Part shown: piece by piece, positions 25,533 through 35,123 of the stretch
Position numbering within the stretch: position 1 is the first letter of the stretch
Layout of the letters: every line of letters starts with the position of its first letter
Assembly (NCBI GenBank): GCA_017624675.1
Contig: JAGAMO010000035.1
Span: 1 to 53,545, forward strand
Length of the DNA stretch: 53,545 nt
Direction of reading: 5' to 3'
Origin: Clostridia bacterium
GTDB taxonomy: Bacteria > Bacillota > Clostridia > Oscillospirales > Acutalibacteraceae
Notes under the pieces: generated by a model
Told to the model about the DNA's origin: nothing
Databases searched by the model: none
What the model saw: the letters and a program-made list of their open reading frames with translations, nothing else
Program-made: the position numbers and the translations under genes

Positions 25533-25958
25533 TTAATACTTTCTAATTTCTGTCATTTTTCCGCCGATTTTAGTTTCGGCAACATCGCCGCCTATAATCT
25601 GCCCATCGCAGACTATAAGGGTTAGAATTTTATCTGAATTTTTCACGGGATAACTGTAAACCGTCACTCCATCACCTTTAAATTCAGAGAGGTCAAAACC
25701 GCCTTTTTTCTGTAGTTTATTGTAATTTAAATAAACATCGGAAAACTTTTCAGGTATTTGTGTTTCCTTAGAGGTGCAACTCTCCTCATCGACATCTAAC
25801 CCTAGACCGCTTATATACACCATTCTCTTGGCATGGGTTGAGCCGTCAGGCAAGGAAACTTTCAAAGAAGAAACCCAAATTGAGCCCATAAAAATCATTA
25901 CCACAATGCAAAATATAATTGCCAATTTCTTTTTGGTTATTGTTAAAAACAGTTTCAT
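25533..25958 (-). CDS. DUF4830-like membrane-anchored protein
   Basis: A 141-residue protein with one N-terminal membrane helix (about residues 10-30) and a soluble outer domain. The pattern of an IPEKFSDVYLNYNKLQKKGG segment followed by FKGDGVTVYSYPVKN matches what I recall of DUF4830. There are no catalytic motifs and one cysteine pair candidate only. It is translationally adjacent to the pseudouridine synthase and probably shares an operon with ispF. Confidence 0.7.
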   Translation of the reverse strand: MKLFLTITKKKLAIIFCIVVMIFMGSIWVSSLKVSLPDGSTHAKRMVYISGLGLDVDEESCTSKETQIPEKFSDVYLNYNKLQKKGGFDLSEFKGDGVTVYSYPVKNSDKILTLIVCDGQIIGGDVAETKIGGKMTEIRKY

Positions 25959-26014
25959 AAAAACACCGTCTTAAGATTAATTGGTTATTAAATTTTATTG
26001 TGGCAATCAACAAA

Positions 26015-26482
26015 TTATTCTAAAATACACACTGCGTGGGCGGAAATTCCCTCAAGATTTCCTGTAAAGCCAAGTCCCTCCTCGGTTGTGGCTTTAACAT
26101 TCACTTCCGAAATTTCTATTTCACAATCACTCGCGATGTTTTTAACCATTTGCTCTATAAAGGGAGCCAGTTTTGGCTTTTGTGCTATCACAGTAGCGTC
26201 AATATTTGAAACCTTAAAGCCTTTCAGCTTTATAAGGGATATGCACTCTCTTAAAAGCACTCGGCTGTCAGCACCTTTAAATTTAGGGTCAGTATCGGGG
26301 AAATGCTTACCGATATCTCCCAAAGCAGCGGCACCTAAAAGTGCATCACTTACGGCATGAAGTAAAACATCTGCATCAGAGTGACCTAAAAGTCCCTTTT
26401 CGAAAGGCACTTTTACTCCGCCTAAAATTAAATCTCTATTCTCACAAAATCGGTGAACGTCATATCCGTGCCCTATTCGCAT
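26015..26482 (-). CDS. ispF: 2-C-methyl-D-erythritol 2,4-cyclodiphosphate synthase
   Basis: Fifth step of the MEP isoprenoid pathway. The metal-binding histidines are in [11 protein letters not shown] and [20 protein letters not shown]. The cytidine-binding [12 protein letters not shown] segment is intact near the C-terminus. The trimeric enzyme is normally about 155 residues, as here. It overlaps ispD by 10 nt. Confidence 0.97.
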   Translation of the reverse strand: MRIGHGYDVHRFCENRDLILGGVKVPFEKGLLGHSDADVLLHAVSDALLGAAALGDIGKHFPDTDPKFKGADSRVLLRECISLIKLKGFKVSNIDATVIAQKPKLAPFIEQMVKNIASDCEIEISEVNVKATTEEGLGFTGNLEGISAHAVCILE

Positions 26483-27207
26483 TTTTCTTCCTCCAAAAGC
26501 GCCGAAGCTAAAGCAATATCGCTAAGGGTTGTAATCTTAATGTTTTTACGGTCGCCCTCAACCGTTAAAACCTCAAACCCTGCGTTTTCCATAATAGATG
26601 TATCATCGGTAAAAAGGGATAAATCCTCAGCCTTTTCTATTGCTAATTTATAATCCGCCACTCTTACACCCTGAGGTGTTTGAACAGCTATAAGGCTGCT
26701 TCTGTCAAGCGTTTTTAAAACCTTTCCGTCAGCGTCAATTTCTTTTACGGTGTCTACCACAGCCACCCCGCAGGTAACAGCCGAATAGTTTTTAAGGCCA
26801 CCTACAACATTTTTTATTGTTTTTTCACTCACCAGTGGTCTTGCGCCATCGTGGATAAGAACATTTTCGCAGGTTTTATCTACCCTTGCCAAACCTTTTT
26901 GCACCGATTCCTGACGATTTGCACCACCGCAAACAATATCACTAAGCTTGGTTATATTATACTTTTCGGTTAACATCTGCATTGAAAAAACATCATCGGC
27001 ACGAACAACCAAAATTATGTTAGAAATTTCATTGCTATTCTCAAAAGCCATTAAAGTTCTTATAATAACGGGTACACCGCCGATTTCAGCCAACTGTTTG
27101 TTTACCCCTTGCATACGGGTAAAGTTTCCTGCGGCAACTATTATTACAGGTATGCCTTTTTTGTTTTTTGCGGCTATTTCATACTTTAACGCCGTTTCGG
27201 TTTTCAT
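26473..27207 (-). CDS. ispD: 2-C-methyl-D-erythritol 4-phosphate cytidylyltransferase
   Basis: Third step of the MEP pathway, joining CTP to MEP. The second signature [16 protein letters not shown] and the [13 protein letters not shown] segment are clear. The nucleotide loop reads [14 protein letters not shown], where most IspD proteins have AAGxGxRM, so a usual glycine is replaced by phenylalanine. The remaining conserved residues support function. Upstream of ispF in the standard ispD-ispF order. Confidence 0.93.
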   Translation of the reverse strand: MKTETALKYEIAAKNKKGIPVIIVAAGNFTRMQGVNKQLAEIGGVPVIIRTLMAFENSNEISNIILVVRADDVFSMQMLTEKYNITKLSDIVCGGANRQESVQKGLARVDKTCENVLIHDGARPLVSEKTIKNVVGGLKNYSAVTCGVAVVDTVKEIDADGKVLKTLDRSSLIAVQTPQGVRVADYKLAIEKAEDLSLFTDDTSIMENAGFEVLTVEGDRKNIKITTLSDIALASALLEEEKCE

Positions 27208-27225
27208 AATGGCACCTCATCAACA

Positions 27226-27249
27226 AAAAGAGGGGTCAAAAGACCCCTC
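27226..27249 (-). terminator. Terminator after the CD1247-like gene
   Basis: GAGGGGTC (27230-27237) pairs with GACCCCTC (27242-27249) around AAAA; the minus-strand tail is TTTTTGTTG. Confidence 0.9.
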
Positions 27250-27258
27250 ATACAGTTA

Positions 27259-27711
27259 TTATTCTTCCGTCTCTGCGCAGCAATCGCAACCACAGTCACA
27301 ATCGCTGTCAAGGTCGAAATCAAATTCGAGGTCGGTGCCACAGTTGGGGCAAGCCATTCCTTCTTCAGCAAGCATATCTGCATCTAAATAGATAACATCG
27401 TTACAAGCGGGGCACTCAATTTCATAAATCTCGTCATCCTCACAGCAATCACAGTCATCATCGTCGCAGCAGTCGCAATCGCAGTCATCTTCTTCATAAA
27501 TAAAGTCTTCCAAGCTTGAAAGGTCTTCATCTACAGCGTCGATTTGCTCCATAAGCTCGTCGCAACCGTCTTCGATTTCGCAAATCTCATCAGTAATATC
27601 GCCCAAAAGGTCGATAATTGCAACTAAGATTTTGCCTTCTTTTGTGGTTTCGTCTAAAGAAAGACCCTCAGCCAAGCCTTTGATATAAGCTATCTTCTCA
27701 CAAATATCCAT
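27259..27711 (-). CDS. Acidic Cys/Asp-rich protein (CD1247-like N-terminal domain, zinc ribbon)
   Basis: The first 60 residues (starting MDICEKIAYIKGLAEG) form the helical domain known in Clostridia as the CD1247 N-terminal domain. Then come two runs of alternating Cys and Asp (about residues 79-92 and 135-145), and between them a zinc-ribbon pair CPAC and CPNC. The function is unknown; a metal-binding role is only inferred. GGAGG lies 8 nt before the ATG at 27711; the TTG at 27726 is rejected. Second gene of an operon with efp. Confidence 0.82.
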   Translation of the reverse strand: MDICEKIAYIKGLAEGLSLDETTKEGKILVAIIDLLGDITDEICEIEDGCDELMEQIDAVDEDLSSLEDFIYEEDDCDCDCCDDDDCDCCEDDEIYEIECPACNDVIYLDADMLAEEGMACPNCGTDLEFDFDLDSDCDCGCDCCAETEE

Positions 27712-27732
27712 ATTTAAATCCTCCAAAAAGAT

Positions 27733-28290
27733 TTATGCTCGCTCCATGTATTCGCCGGTGCGTGTGTCGATTCTAACCTTGTCACCCTCGTTGATGAACA
27801 AAGGAACGCGGATTTCAGCGCCTGTTTCAACGGTAGCGGGTTTAGTAGCGTTGGTTGCAGTGTTTCCTGCAAAACCGGGGTCGGTCTGGGTAACCTCAAG
27901 CTCTACGAATGTAGGAGGCTCAACACCGAAAACATTACCCTTGTAGGAAAGGATTTTGCAAACCATGTTTTCCTTTACGAACTTAAAGTTGTCGCCAACT
28001 TCACTTGCGTTGATGGGAACCATATCATAGGTTTCCTGGTCCATAAAGTAGTACAAACCACCGTCAGAATAAGAATATTCCATATCCTTTCTCTCGATAT
28101 AAGCGGTGGGGAATTTAGCGGTTGGGTTATAAGATTTTTCAATAACCGCGCCGGTAATAACATTTTTAGTCTTTGTTCTTACGAAAGCAGCGCCTTTACC
28201 GGGTTTAACATGTTGGAATTCAACAACCTGAAGAACGTTGCCGTCCTCCTCAAAAGTAACGCCGTTTCTGAAATCGCCTGCACTTATCAT
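27733..28290 (-). CDS. efp: Elongation factor P
   Basis: Relieves ribosome stalling at polyproline stretches. Three OB-like domains in 185 residues. The modifiable loop [12 protein letters not shown] places the tip lysine at position 32, the residue that receives 5-aminopentanol in B. subtilis. The C-terminal GEYMERA is typical. A perfect consensus promoter precedes it. Confidence 0.97.
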   Translation of the reverse strand: MISAGDFRNGVTFEEDGNVLQVVEFQHVKPGKGAAFVRTKTKNVITGAVIEKSYNPTAKFPTAYIERKDMEYSYSDGGLYYFMDQETYDMVPINASEVGDNFKFVKENMVCKILSYKGNVFGVEPPTFVELEVTQTDPGFAGNTATNATKPATVETGAEIRVPLFINEGDKVRIDTRTGEYMERA

Positions 28291-28333
28291 AATTTATATT
28301 CCTCCGTAATGCAGAATTTTATTATACACAAAT

Positions 28334-28362
28334 ATTATATAAAATATACCTTATTTTGTCAA
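28334..28362 (-). promoter_or_regulatory. Perfect-consensus sigma-A promoter for efp
   Basis: On the minus strand TTGACA (28357-28362) and TATAAT (28334-28339) are exactly 17 nt apart. It starts 3 nt after the yraN stop codon. Confidence 0.92.
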
Positions 28363-28364
28363 GT

Positions 28365-28718
28365 TCAAAAGGCATTTTTAATGTAGTTGAGCTGCCATTT
28401 ACCGTCATTTTTAAAGGTAACTTCTGCCACGTCAAAACGCGGCTGTAAATCTTCGGTCTTAGCTTTAATCAAATAGTCCTGACCCGCCTTGTGTAATCGG
28501 GCAATTTTATGGGAATCTACCGCCTCTTTGGCTGAAACAAAGGAATTCTCCTTTCTGGTTTTTACCTCAACGAATAGTAGTATATCCCCTTTACTAGCTA
28601 TGATATCAATTTCTCCAAAACGGCAAAGATAATTTCTTTTTAAAATAGTATGCCCGTTTTTTCTGAGAAAGGATACCACCATATCCTCGCCCTTTTTTCC
28701 TATTTCACCCAAATTCAT
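28365..28718 (-). CDS. YraN family endonuclease-like protein (UPF0102)
   Basis: A 117-residue restriction-endonuclease-fold protein with the family core GEIDIIASKGDILLFVEVKT and N-terminal GEIGKKGEDMVVSFL. It overlaps rnhB by one base and is normally found beside it. Role in the cell is not established. Confidence 0.9.
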   Translation of the reverse strand: MNLGEIGKKGEDMVVSFLRKNGHTILKRNYLCRFGEIDIIASKGDILLFVEVKTRKENSFVSAKEAVDSHKIARLHKAGQDYLIKAKTEDLQPRFDVAEVTFKNDGKWQLNYIKNAF

Positions 28719-29320
28719 TATTTTTCACCCAAAAGTTTCTTTAAAAACGAGGGTCGGTGAATAGGACTCACGCCATATTTTAAAATAGCGTCGGTATGCT
28801 CCTTTGTGCCGTAGCCTTTGTGCTTTTTGAAATTGTACTCAGGATACTTTTTGTCTTCTTCAAGCATAAGACGGTCTCTTGTTACCTTTGCAAGAATAGA
28901 CGCCGCCGCAATAGAGCTGGAAAGTGCATCGCCCTTTACAACTGTTTTGCAGGGAACTTTTATGTCTGTTGGCACACGGTTTCCGTCAATAAGGGCAAAA
29001 TCAGCGGAAGTCGACAAACCCTCAATCGCCCTATTCATAGCAATATAGGTAGCATTTAATATGTTATGTTCCTCTATCTCCTCAACCGAAGCAAAGGCAA
29101 TGGAATAGCTCAAAGCTTTCTCTTTGATTTCATCAAAAAGCGCTTCTCGTTTCCTTTCGCTAAGCTTTTTAGAATCGTTAAGACCCTCAATTTCCTCAGC
29201 CAAAATTACCGCCGCCGCGCAAACGGGACCTGCAAGTGGACCTCTGCCCGCCTCGTCAACGCCGCAAACCGCCTTAAAGCCTTGTTGTTTTATCTCATTT
29301 TCTATAGAAAAATCAGGCAT
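28718..29320 (-). CDS. rnhB: Ribonuclease HII
   Basis: Removes ribonucleotides from DNA and RNA primers. The catalytic motif [16 protein letters not shown] supplies D and E; the remaining aspartates are in ALIDGNRVP and the [15 protein letters not shown] region. An ATG at 29320 and a GTG at 29326 are both possible. The spacing to AAAGG is 10 nt and 4 nt respectively, so the start is uncertain by two codons. It overlaps the end of rbgA. Confidence 0.96.
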   Translation of the reverse strand: MPDFSIENEIKQQGFKAVCGVDEAGRGPLAGPVCAAAVILAEEIEGLNDSKKLSERKREALFDEIKEKALSYSIAFASVEEIEEHNILNATYIAMNRAIEGLSTSADFALIDGNRVPTDIKVPCKTVVKGDALSSSIAAASILAKVTRDRLMLEEDKKYPEYNFKKHKGYGTKEHTDAILKYGVSPIHRPSFLKKLLGEK

Positions 29321-30182
29321 TATCACTTATCCTTTCAAGAGTGATTAAACCTATTTTACAGTTTCTGTACTCCTCAAGCAGCATATTTGCCGCCCTTTCA
29401 GTATCGGTTTCGCCGCCGCGAATAACCATACCCCTCTTTTTACCGATTTGGCAAAGCAAATCGTAGCTATCACACTCAAAATCAAGTTTTCCGTATCTCG
29501 CTTCAAGAAGTTCGGGGTAAGAGGCACTTAAAATTTCAAGCAGACGCATACCGAGTAATTCCGTATCCAAAATCCTATCTTTAACAGCCCCTGTAAATGC
29601 CAAATGTTCGCCAACCGTCTGGTCCTCAAATTTAGGCCACAAAACTCCCGGTGTGTCTAAAAGTTCAAGTTGTTTATCAATGGTAAACCACTGATTTCCC
29701 CTTGTAACACCAGGTCGGTTTTCGGCTTTAGCACGGGTTTTTCCTGCAATTCTGTTAATAAAGGTAGATTTTCCAACATTAGGAATGCCAACCACCATAA
29801 CCCTTAAGGGTTTTCCAACCATACCCTTTGACTGGTAATATTCAAGTCTTTCAGCCAATGTTGTTTTTACAGTAGTTTTAAATTTATCTATTCCTTTTCC
29901 GTTTTTGCAATCTAAAGGAATAGCCGCAATATTTTGAGCTTTATAAAAATTTATCCACTCTTCGGTGACATTTTTATCCGCCATATCGCACTTATTAAGT
30001 AAAATTATATGTGGTTTGCCCTTTATGAGTTCTGCAATTTCGGGATTTCTAGAGCTTATGGGGATTCTTGCATCAACCACCTCAGCCACTGCATCAATTA
30101 AAGGTAAAATCTCCCCTATTTTGCGGCGGGTTTTAGCCATATGGCCCGGAAACCACTGTATGCTTTGTGTATTATCTGCCAT
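29313..30182 (-). CDS. rbgA: Ribosome biogenesis GTPase RbgA (YlqF)
   Basis: Circularly permuted GTPase required for late 50S assembly. The motif order is G4 (LLNKCDMAD), then G1 ([14 protein letters not shown]), then the switch GVTRGNQWF and G3 ([10 protein letters not shown]). The N-terminal [12 protein letters not shown] and a C-terminal ANTAR-like helical domain are typical. 289 residues. It starts one nt after the lepB stop codon. Confidence 0.96.
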   Translation of the reverse strand: MADNTQSIQWFPGHMAKTRRKIGEILPLIDAVAEVVDARIPISSRNPEIAELIKGKPHIILLNKCDMADKNVTEEWINFYKAQNIAAIPLDCKNGKGIDKFKTTVKTTLAERLEYYQSKGMVGKPLRVMVVGIPNVGKSTFINRIAGKTRAKAENRPGVTRGNQWFTIDKQLELLDTPGVLWPKFEDQTVGEHLAFTGAVKDRILDTELLGMRLLEILSASYPELLEARYGKLDFECDSYDLLCQIGKKRGMVIRGGETDTERAANMLLEEYRNCKIGLITLERISDNA

Positions 30183-30183
30183 A

Positions 30184-30831
30184 TCAGTCCAAAACTCCTA
30201 TTTTATTTAAAGGTAAAAATCTAAAAATAGCTTTTCCTAAAACATAACGCTTATCTACAAGTCCGTTATCTCCAATTACTGAAAAACGGCTATCCAAAGA
30301 ATCGGAACGGTTATCTCCCAAAACAAAAATATATCCTTTTGGAACATATAAAGGAAATTCCACATCTCCGTTATCGATTGTGGGAGAACTGATATAATCG
30401 TCCTTTAATACCTTGCCGTCAACATAAACCTTTCCGCCGTTTTCAAAATCTATATCAACCGTTTGTCCGCCAACGGCTATTACTCTCTTTATAATAGGTT
30501 CCGCACCCAATTTTTGATTTTTAATAGAATTTCCCACATTTCTGGAAATTACAACTATATCGCCATTTTCTGGCTCGTAATTAAAATTAGTGATTACTAT
30601 TCGGTCTCTATCGTGAAGGGTGTTATTCATAGAATCACCGTCAATAGTAGCAATTCTGAAAACAAAACAAAAAATTATAACAACAGCAATTATGGCAGTG
30701 CTTAAAACCTCAAGCGACTCAACCCACTCTCTGCCCTTTACAGGCTTTTCTTCAACCTTTGTATCAGGCAAAGAATTTGCAAATTCTTCATTGATTTCGA
30801 AACCATTGCTGTATAAATTTTCTCTTCTCAA
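30184..30831 (-). CDS. lepB: Signal peptidase I
   Basis: Cleaves signal peptides at the outer face of the membrane. One membrane helix (about residues 40-63) is followed by the catalytic serine in DGDSMNNTL and the lysine in IIKRVIAVGGQ, plus box GDNRSDSLDSR. The start is TTG, chosen because GAGG lies 8 nt upstream and no ATG is near. The cytosolic N-terminal extension of about 38 residues is longer than in B. subtilis SipS. Confidence 0.93.
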   Translation of the reverse strand: MRRENLYSNGFEINEEFANSLPDTKVEEKPVKGREWVESLEVLSTAIIAVVIIFCFVFRIATIDGDSMNNTLHDRDRIVITNFNYEPENGDIVVISRNVGNSIKNQKLGAEPIIKRVIAVGGQTVDIDFENGGKVYVDGKVLKDDYISSPTIDNGDVEFPLYVPKGYIFVLGDNRSDSLDSRFSVIGDNGLVDKRYVLGKAIFRFLPLNKIGVLD

Positions 30832-30863
30832 GTAAATTACCTCTCAAACTACCATAGATGCTA

Positions 30864-30903
30864 AAAAACAAAGGAGGGTAAGGTTTGACACCGTAACCCT
30901 CCT
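30864..30903 (-). terminator. Terminator after rplS
   Basis: AGGAGGGT (30872-30879) pairs with ACCCTCCT (30896-30903); the minus strand continues TTGTTTTTTAG. Confidence 0.88.
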
Positions 30904-30915
30904 CGATTTTGAAAA

Positions 30916-31257
30916 TTAGATTAATTCCTTAACCTTTGCAGCCTTACCAACTCTATCGCGGAGATAGTAAAGTTTAGCTCTGCGAACGCGACCTTTACGA
31001 ACAAGCTCAACCTTTGCAACAGAGGGAGAGTGTACGGGGAATACGCGCTCAACACCGCAACCGTAAGCAACACGGCGAACGGTAAAGGTTTCAGCAATAC
31101 CACTGTTATTCTTAGCGATAACGGTACCTTCAAAAATCTGAATTCTTTCTTTTTCGCCTTCCTTAATTCTTACGTGCACCTTAACTGTGCTACCGATTAG
31201 GATTTCAGGAACGTCAGACTTCAACTGACTCTGAGCGATTTCTTTAATGATGTCCAT
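30916..31257 (-). CDS. rplS: 50S ribosomal protein L19
   Basis: L19 lies at the 30S-50S interface. The 113-residue sequence has the [20 protein letters not shown] core and the basic [20 protein letters not shown] tail region. It is monocistronic with its own promoter, a structured leader and a terminator. Confidence 0.97.
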   Translation of the reverse strand: MDIIKEIAQSQLKSDVPEILIGSTVKVHVRIKEGEKERIQIFEGTVIAKNNSGIAETFTVRRVAYGCGVERVFPVHSPSVAKVELVRKGRVRRAKLYYLRDRVGKAAKVKELI

Positions 31258-31375
31258 TAGTTTTCCTCCTTAATTTTTTGCAGATGTTCATAAGAAAATC
31301 TTAGAGGACCACCCGTTTCAATGTCGATTTTTTCGGCATGAACCCGCTTGATAAGGACTCAAGCGACTTAAATGC
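31258..31375 (-). promoter_or_regulatory. Structured rplS leader, L19-leader candidate
   Basis: About 120 nt of untranslated leader. On the minus strand CGCTTG (complement of 31360-31365) pairs with CAAGCG (complement of 31345-31350), followed by GGGTTCATGCCGA. This resembles the autoregulatory L19 leader described for Firmicutes (Rfam L19_leader), but I match it by memory only. Confidence 0.5.
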
Positions 31376-31381
31376 TCAAAT

Positions 31382-31410
31382 AGTATAACACATACTATTA
31401 TAAATTTCAA
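31382..31410 (-). promoter_or_regulatory. Sigma-A promoter for rplS
   Basis: On the minus strand TTGAAA (31405-31410) and TATACT (31382-31387) are 17 nt apart. Confidence 0.75.
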
Positions 31411-31480
31411 GGCTTTTTTAATTTCAGTTTAAAAAGCCTTATTTCTTACTCAACCCCCGTGCCGACAAGCAGTACGGGGG
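31409..31480 (-). terminator. Two hairpins after rplQ, probable end of the ribosomal cluster
   Basis: AAGGCTTTTT/AAAAAGCCTT (31409-31418 with 31431-31440) and CCCCCGT/ACGGGGG (31454-31460 with 31474-31480). Neither has a classic T-tract on the minus strand, so termination strength is uncertain. The rest of 31481-31559 shows nothing recognisable. Confidence 0.4.
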
Positions 31481-31559
31481 TGTTTAGTACACACATTATC
31501 AGCCTGGAGCTTTGCCTTGCTGTGCCAATGTGAGGACTAAATTAATAAAAGTTTATTAC

Positions 31560-31901
31560 TTAGATTAACTCGATAATTGCCATCTCAGCAGCATCGCCGC
31601 GACGGGGACCGATTTTAGTGATACGGCAGTAACCGCCGTTCTTATCGGCATACTTAGGAGCGATTTCGTTGTAAAGCTTTGCTACAACATCTTCCTTAGT
31701 AATGAACGCCCATGCCTGACGTTTGCTTGCTAAAGTATTGGTCTTAGCGAGTGTAATATACTTCTCTGCCATTGCTCTTACCTCTTTAGCGCGGGTAACA
31801 GTGGTCTCAATCTTGCCGTTTTCAAGCAAGAAGGTAACCATTGCTCTGAGCATTGCAGTTCTGTGTTCGCTGGTTCTTCCGAGTTTACGGGTACCTGGCA
31901 T
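31560..31901 (-). CDS. rplQ: 50S ribosomal protein L17
   Basis: Last gene of the alpha cluster. The 113-residue protein has the [20 protein letters not shown]-terminus and the [21 protein letters not shown]-terminus characteristic of L17. Confidence 0.97.
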   Translation of the reverse strand: MPGTRKLGRTSEHRTAMLRAMVTFLLENGKIETTVTRAKEVRAMAEKYITLAKTNTLASKRQAWAFITKEDVVAKLYNEIAPKYADKNGGYCRITKIGPRRGDAAEMAIIELI

Positions 31902-31943
31902 TTCTATTCACTCCTTAACTAGTGATTTAGCATAAATGCTTTA

Positions 31944-32894
31944 TTATTCGTCTGACTTTTTGAGGGTAAATCCAAAGGAGTCTAACTTTGCGATAACCTC
32001 TTCAAGAGACTTACGGCCTAAGTTTCTAACCTTCATCATATCGTCCTCAGACTTGTTGATAAGGTCTTCAACCGTATTAATACCTGCGCGCTTTAAGCAG
32101 TTAAAGCTACGAACAGATAAATCCAATTCATCGATAGTTAAATCGAGAACCTTTTCTTTCTCGTTGTCACTCTTTTCAGACAAGATGTTCTCGGTCTCGC
32201 TAACGCCTGCAGCCAAATCAAGGAACAACTCAAGATGCTCCATTAATATTTTAGCAGACATAGAAATAGCTTCGTTAGCCTTTAAAGAACCGTCAGTCCA
32301 AACTTCCATAGTGAGCTTGCCCTTGTCGGTAACATTACCGATACGGGTATTGTCAACATAGAAGTTAGCCTTTAAAACAGGTGAATAAATGGAGTCAACG
32401 GGAATAACACCGATTACATTAACCTGTTGCTTATTCTGCTCTGCCGAAACATATCCTCTTCCCTTGTCAAGTGTAAGCTCCATATTAAGAGAAGCACCTG
32501 CATCAAGAGTAGCAATATGCAAATCGGGATTAAGAATTTCAACTTCGGAATCGGCTTTGATAGAAGCAGCGGTAACCACGCAGGGACCTTCAGCTTCAAT
32601 GTAAACCTTTTTCGCCGTATCAGCATGAAGCTTTGCGATTATACCCTTGATGTTAAGGATGATTTCAGTTACATCTTCTTTAACACCGGGGATTGTAGAA
32701 AACTCATGCACTACACCGTCAATCTTAACGGATGTTACAGCCGCACCGGGGAGAATGGAGAGTAAAACTCTTCTCAAACTGTTACCGAGGGTTGTAGCAT
32801 ATCCGCGCTCTAAAGGCTCCATTACGAATTTACCGTAGGTGCCGTCAGCGGTTAATTTGACAGTATCAATTCTGGGCTTTTCAATCTCTATCAT
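31944..32894 (-). CDS. rpoA: DNA-directed RNA polymerase alpha subunit
   Basis: Scaffold for polymerase assembly. N-terminal dimerisation domain with [20 protein letters not shown]; a linker around residues 225-245; and the C-terminal UP-element-binding domain ([20 protein letters not shown], then [14 protein letters not shown]). 316 residues. Between rpsD and rplQ, the usual place. Confidence 0.98.
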   Translation of the reverse strand: MIEIEKPRIDTVKLTADGTYGKFVMEPLERGYATTLGNSLRRVLLSILPGAAVTSVKIDGVVHEFSTIPGVKEDVTEIILNIKGIIAKLHADTAKKVYIEAEGPCVVTAASIKADSEVEILNPDLHIATLDAGASLNMELTLDKGRGYVSAEQNKQQVNVIGVIPVDSIYSPVLKANFYVDNTRIGNVTDKGKLTMEVWTDGSLKANEAISMSAKILMEHLELFLDLAAGVSETENILSEKSDNEKEKVLDLTIDELDLSVRSFNCLKRAGINTVEDLINKSEDDMMKVRNLGRKSLEEVIAKLDSFGFTLKKSDE

Positions 32895-32969
32895 TTAAAA
32901 GCTCCGTTTCTCCGTATACAGATTTTGATTTTTATATGCCCTATACGGTGGGCTCTAAGATAAATATTA

Positions 32970-33596
32970 TTACTTAGAATAAAGCTCGACAATGAGTTGG
33001 TCTTCAACAGGAGCATCAATCTGGTCTCTGTTGGGGAGAGCAACAACCTTAGCGGTTAAAGCGGTCTTGTCAACGTCAATCCACTCGGGAGTGGGACGAG
33101 CGCTGTTAGCCTCTAAAACAGCCTTAATCTTGTCAAGTGAGCGAGCCTTTTCGCAAATAGATACAACGTCGCCAGCCTTTAAAAGGTAAGAAGCGATATC
33201 AACACGCTTACCGTTAACCTCAAAGTGACCGTGACCTACAAGCTGTCTAGCTTCTGCACGAGAAGAAGCAAAGCCTACTCTGTAAACCACATTATCAAGA
33301 CGGCTTTCGAGAATCTTTAAAAGGTTGTCACCGGTAATTCCGGGCTTTCTCTCAGCAATCTCAAAATAATGATGGAACTGATTTTCCTGAACGCCGTAAA
33401 AGCGTCTTGCGGTCTGCTTAGCACGAAGCTGCAAACCGTATTCGGATGACTTCTTTCTACCTTGTCCGTGTTGACCGGGAGCGTAAGCTCTAATACCAAC
33501 AGAACATTTTTCAGAGTAGCATCTTTCACCCTTTAAGAATAATTTCTTACCCTCGCGGCGGCAAAGTCTGCATACTGCACCGGTATATCTTGCCAT
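32970..33596 (-). CDS. rpsD: 30S ribosomal protein S4 (zinc form)
   Basis: Primary 16S binder and assembly initiator. The N-terminus keeps four cysteines (CRLC, then C and C of ERCYSEKC), so this is the zinc-binding form. An S4 RNA-binding domain lies at about 97-160. ATG at 33596 has GGAGGTG six nt upstream; the TTG at 33611 is rejected. 208 residues. Confidence 0.97.
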   Translation of the reverse strand: MARYTGAVCRLCRREGKKLFLKGERCYSEKCSVGIRAYAPGQHGQGRKKSSEYGLQLRAKQTARRFYGVQENQFHHYFEIAERKPGITGDNLLKILESRLDNVVYRVGFASSRAEARQLVGHGHFEVNGKRVDIASYLLKAGDVVSICEKARSLDKIKAVLEANSARPTPEWIDVDKTALTAKVVALPNRDQIDAPVEDQLIVELYSK

Positions 33597-33652
33597 CTTT
33601 TGCACCTCCAAATTTTTAATGCAAATTAAATTTGTCTAAACTGTATTAATGA

Positions 33653-34051
33653 TTATACGCGTCTTCTCTTAGGAGGACGGCAACCATTGTGAGGAATAGG
33701 GGTTACGTCTTTAATCATGCTAACCTCTAAACCAGCAGTCTGCAATGCGCGGATTGCAGCTTCACGTCCAGCTCCGGGACCCTTAACAAATACTTCAACG
33801 GTTTTAAGACCGTGCTCCATAGCAGCTTTAGCAGCAGTTTCAGCTGCAGACTGTGCTGCGAAAGGAGTAGACTTTCTTGAACCTCTGAAACCGAGTTCGC
33901 CGGCAGAAGCCCATGAAAGAGCGTTACCCTGAGTATCGGTAATTGTTACGATAGTATTGTTGAAGGTAGACTGAATATGAGCAGAACCACGTTCAATGTT
34001 CTTTTTCTCACGACGACGGCGTGCACCGGCCGTTTTCTTAGCAGTAGCCAT
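33653..34051 (-). CDS. rpsK: 30S ribosomal protein S11
   Basis: Platform protein contacting the mRNA exit region. 132 residues with basic N-terminus and signature [20 protein letters not shown] at the C-terminus. Confidence 0.98.
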   Translation of the reverse strand: MATAKKTAGARRRREKKNIERGSAHIQSTFNNTIVTITDTQGNALSWASAGELGFRGSRKSTPFAAQSAAETAAKAAMEHGLKTVEVFVKGPGAGREAAIRALQTAGLEVSMIKDVTPIPHNGCRPPKRRRV

Positions 34052-34067
34052 TTTATCTTCCTCCTAC

Positions 34068-34436
34068 TTACTTTTTCTTGTTTGCTATAGTCTTCTTGGG
34101 ACCCTTGCGAGTACGAGCGTTAGTCTTAGAACGCTGACCTCTTACGGGCAAACCTTTACGGTGACGAAGGCCTCTATAGCTGCCGATTTCAATAAGTCTC
34201 TTAATGTCAAATGCGATTGTACGGCGACGGTCACCCTCAACCTGAAGGTTGTGGTCGATATATTCACGCAATTTTGAAATATCATCCTCGGTTAAATCCT
34301 TAACTCTTGTGTCGGGATTGATACCTAAATCGGCAAGGATTTTTTTAGATGTAGTAAGACCGATTCCGAAAATATAAGTGAGACCGATTTCTACTCGCTT
34401 CTCGTTCGGAAGGTCAACACCAGCAATACGTGCCAT
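34068..34436 (-). CDS. rpsM: 30S ribosomal protein S13
   Basis: Head protein forming intersubunit bridge B1. 122 residues, starting [20 protein letters not shown] with the [20 protein letters not shown] signature and a lysine-rich tail. Confidence 0.98.
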   Translation of the reverse strand: MARIAGVDLPNEKRVEIGLTYIFGIGLTTSKKILADLGINPDTRVKDLTEDDISKLREYIDHNLQVEGDRRRTIAFDIKRLIEIGSYRGLRHRKGLPVRGQRSKTNARTRKGPKKTIANKKK

Positions 34437-34495
34437 TAATCAAAGCACCTCCATTTTTTCTTTACGGCGGATTTCCGCCATTTGCGACCTACAAA

Positions 34496-34609
34496 TTAAC
34501 CCTGACGTTGTTTGTGCTTGGGGTTCTCACAGATAACCATGATTCTTCCCTTACGCTTGATTATTTTGCACTTTTCGCAAATCTTTTTAACAGAAGGTCT
34601 GACTTTCAT
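34496..34609 (-). CDS. rpmJ: 50S ribosomal protein L36 (zinc form)
   Basis: A 37-residue protein, [20 protein letters not shown] then a short tail ending KHKQRQG. The CEKC pair, a third cysteine in VICENP and the following histidine form the zinc site. It lies between infA and rpsM as usual and was identified by reading the minus strand directly. Confidence 0.97.
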   Translation of the reverse strand: MKVRPSVKKICEKCKIIKRKGRIMVICENPKHKQRQG

Positions 34610-34651
34610 TCGATTTTGCCTCCTTAAATTTTACAGTGTGATTAAATCACA

Positions 34652-34870
34652 TTATTTAGAACGCCAAGTAATGCGTCCCTTAGTTAAGTCATAGGGAGAC
34701 ATTTCAACCGTAACCTTATCTCCGGGGAGAATTCGTATATAGTTCATACGAAGTTTACCCGAAATGTGAGCTAAGATTTTATGTCCTCCCGGTATTTCTA
34801 CCTGAAACATTGCGTTAGGCATAGCCTCAACAACGACGCCTTCAAGTTCTATCATATCTGCTTTAGACAT
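34652..34870 (-). CDS. infA: Translation initiation factor IF-1
   Basis: Single OB-fold protein of 72 residues that blocks the ribosomal A site during initiation. Signature segments [17 protein letters not shown] and [17 protein letters not shown] are intact. Its ATG abuts the stop codon of the KOW gene. Confidence 0.98.
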   Translation of the reverse strand: MSKADMIELEGVVVEAMPNAMFQVEIPGGHKILAHISGKLRMNYIRILPGDKVTVEMSPYDLTKGRITWRSK

Positions 34871-35122
34871 TTAGTTTCTCTCCTTTTCATAGGTACTCTC
34901 AAAAATCCTTAAAGATTTCCGTAATTGTTTGTTAGAATTAAAGCTTTCAGACTGTAAAACAGTATTTGTAAAGGATAAATGTTTAACATTCTTCTTCTTG
35001 GGACGCTCTAAGGGACGCTCTTTACCGTCGCATACGCAAACGGCGTTTTGCATCTCTTCTACAACCACTAAAAAGTAGCCCTTGTCCCGACCTTTTTTTG
35101 AACACACTATCTGTCCTATCAT
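34871..35122 (-). CDS. KOW-domain RNA-binding protein (L14e-like)
   Basis: 83 residues with an N-terminal KOW-like motif (GQIVCSKKGRDKGYFLVVV) and a basic linker (RPLERPKKKNVKHL). The gene is regularly placed between map and infA in Clostridia and resembles archaeal/eukaryal L14e-type proteins; its role in the bacterial ribosome is not established. The ATG at 35122 has GAGG six nt upstream and follows the map stop codon by one base. Confidence 0.85.
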   Translation of the reverse strand: MIGQIVCSKKGRDKGYFLVVVEEMQNAVCVCDGKERPLERPKKKNVKHLSFTNTVLQSESFNSNKQLRKSLRIFESTYEKERN

Positions 35123-35123
35123 A

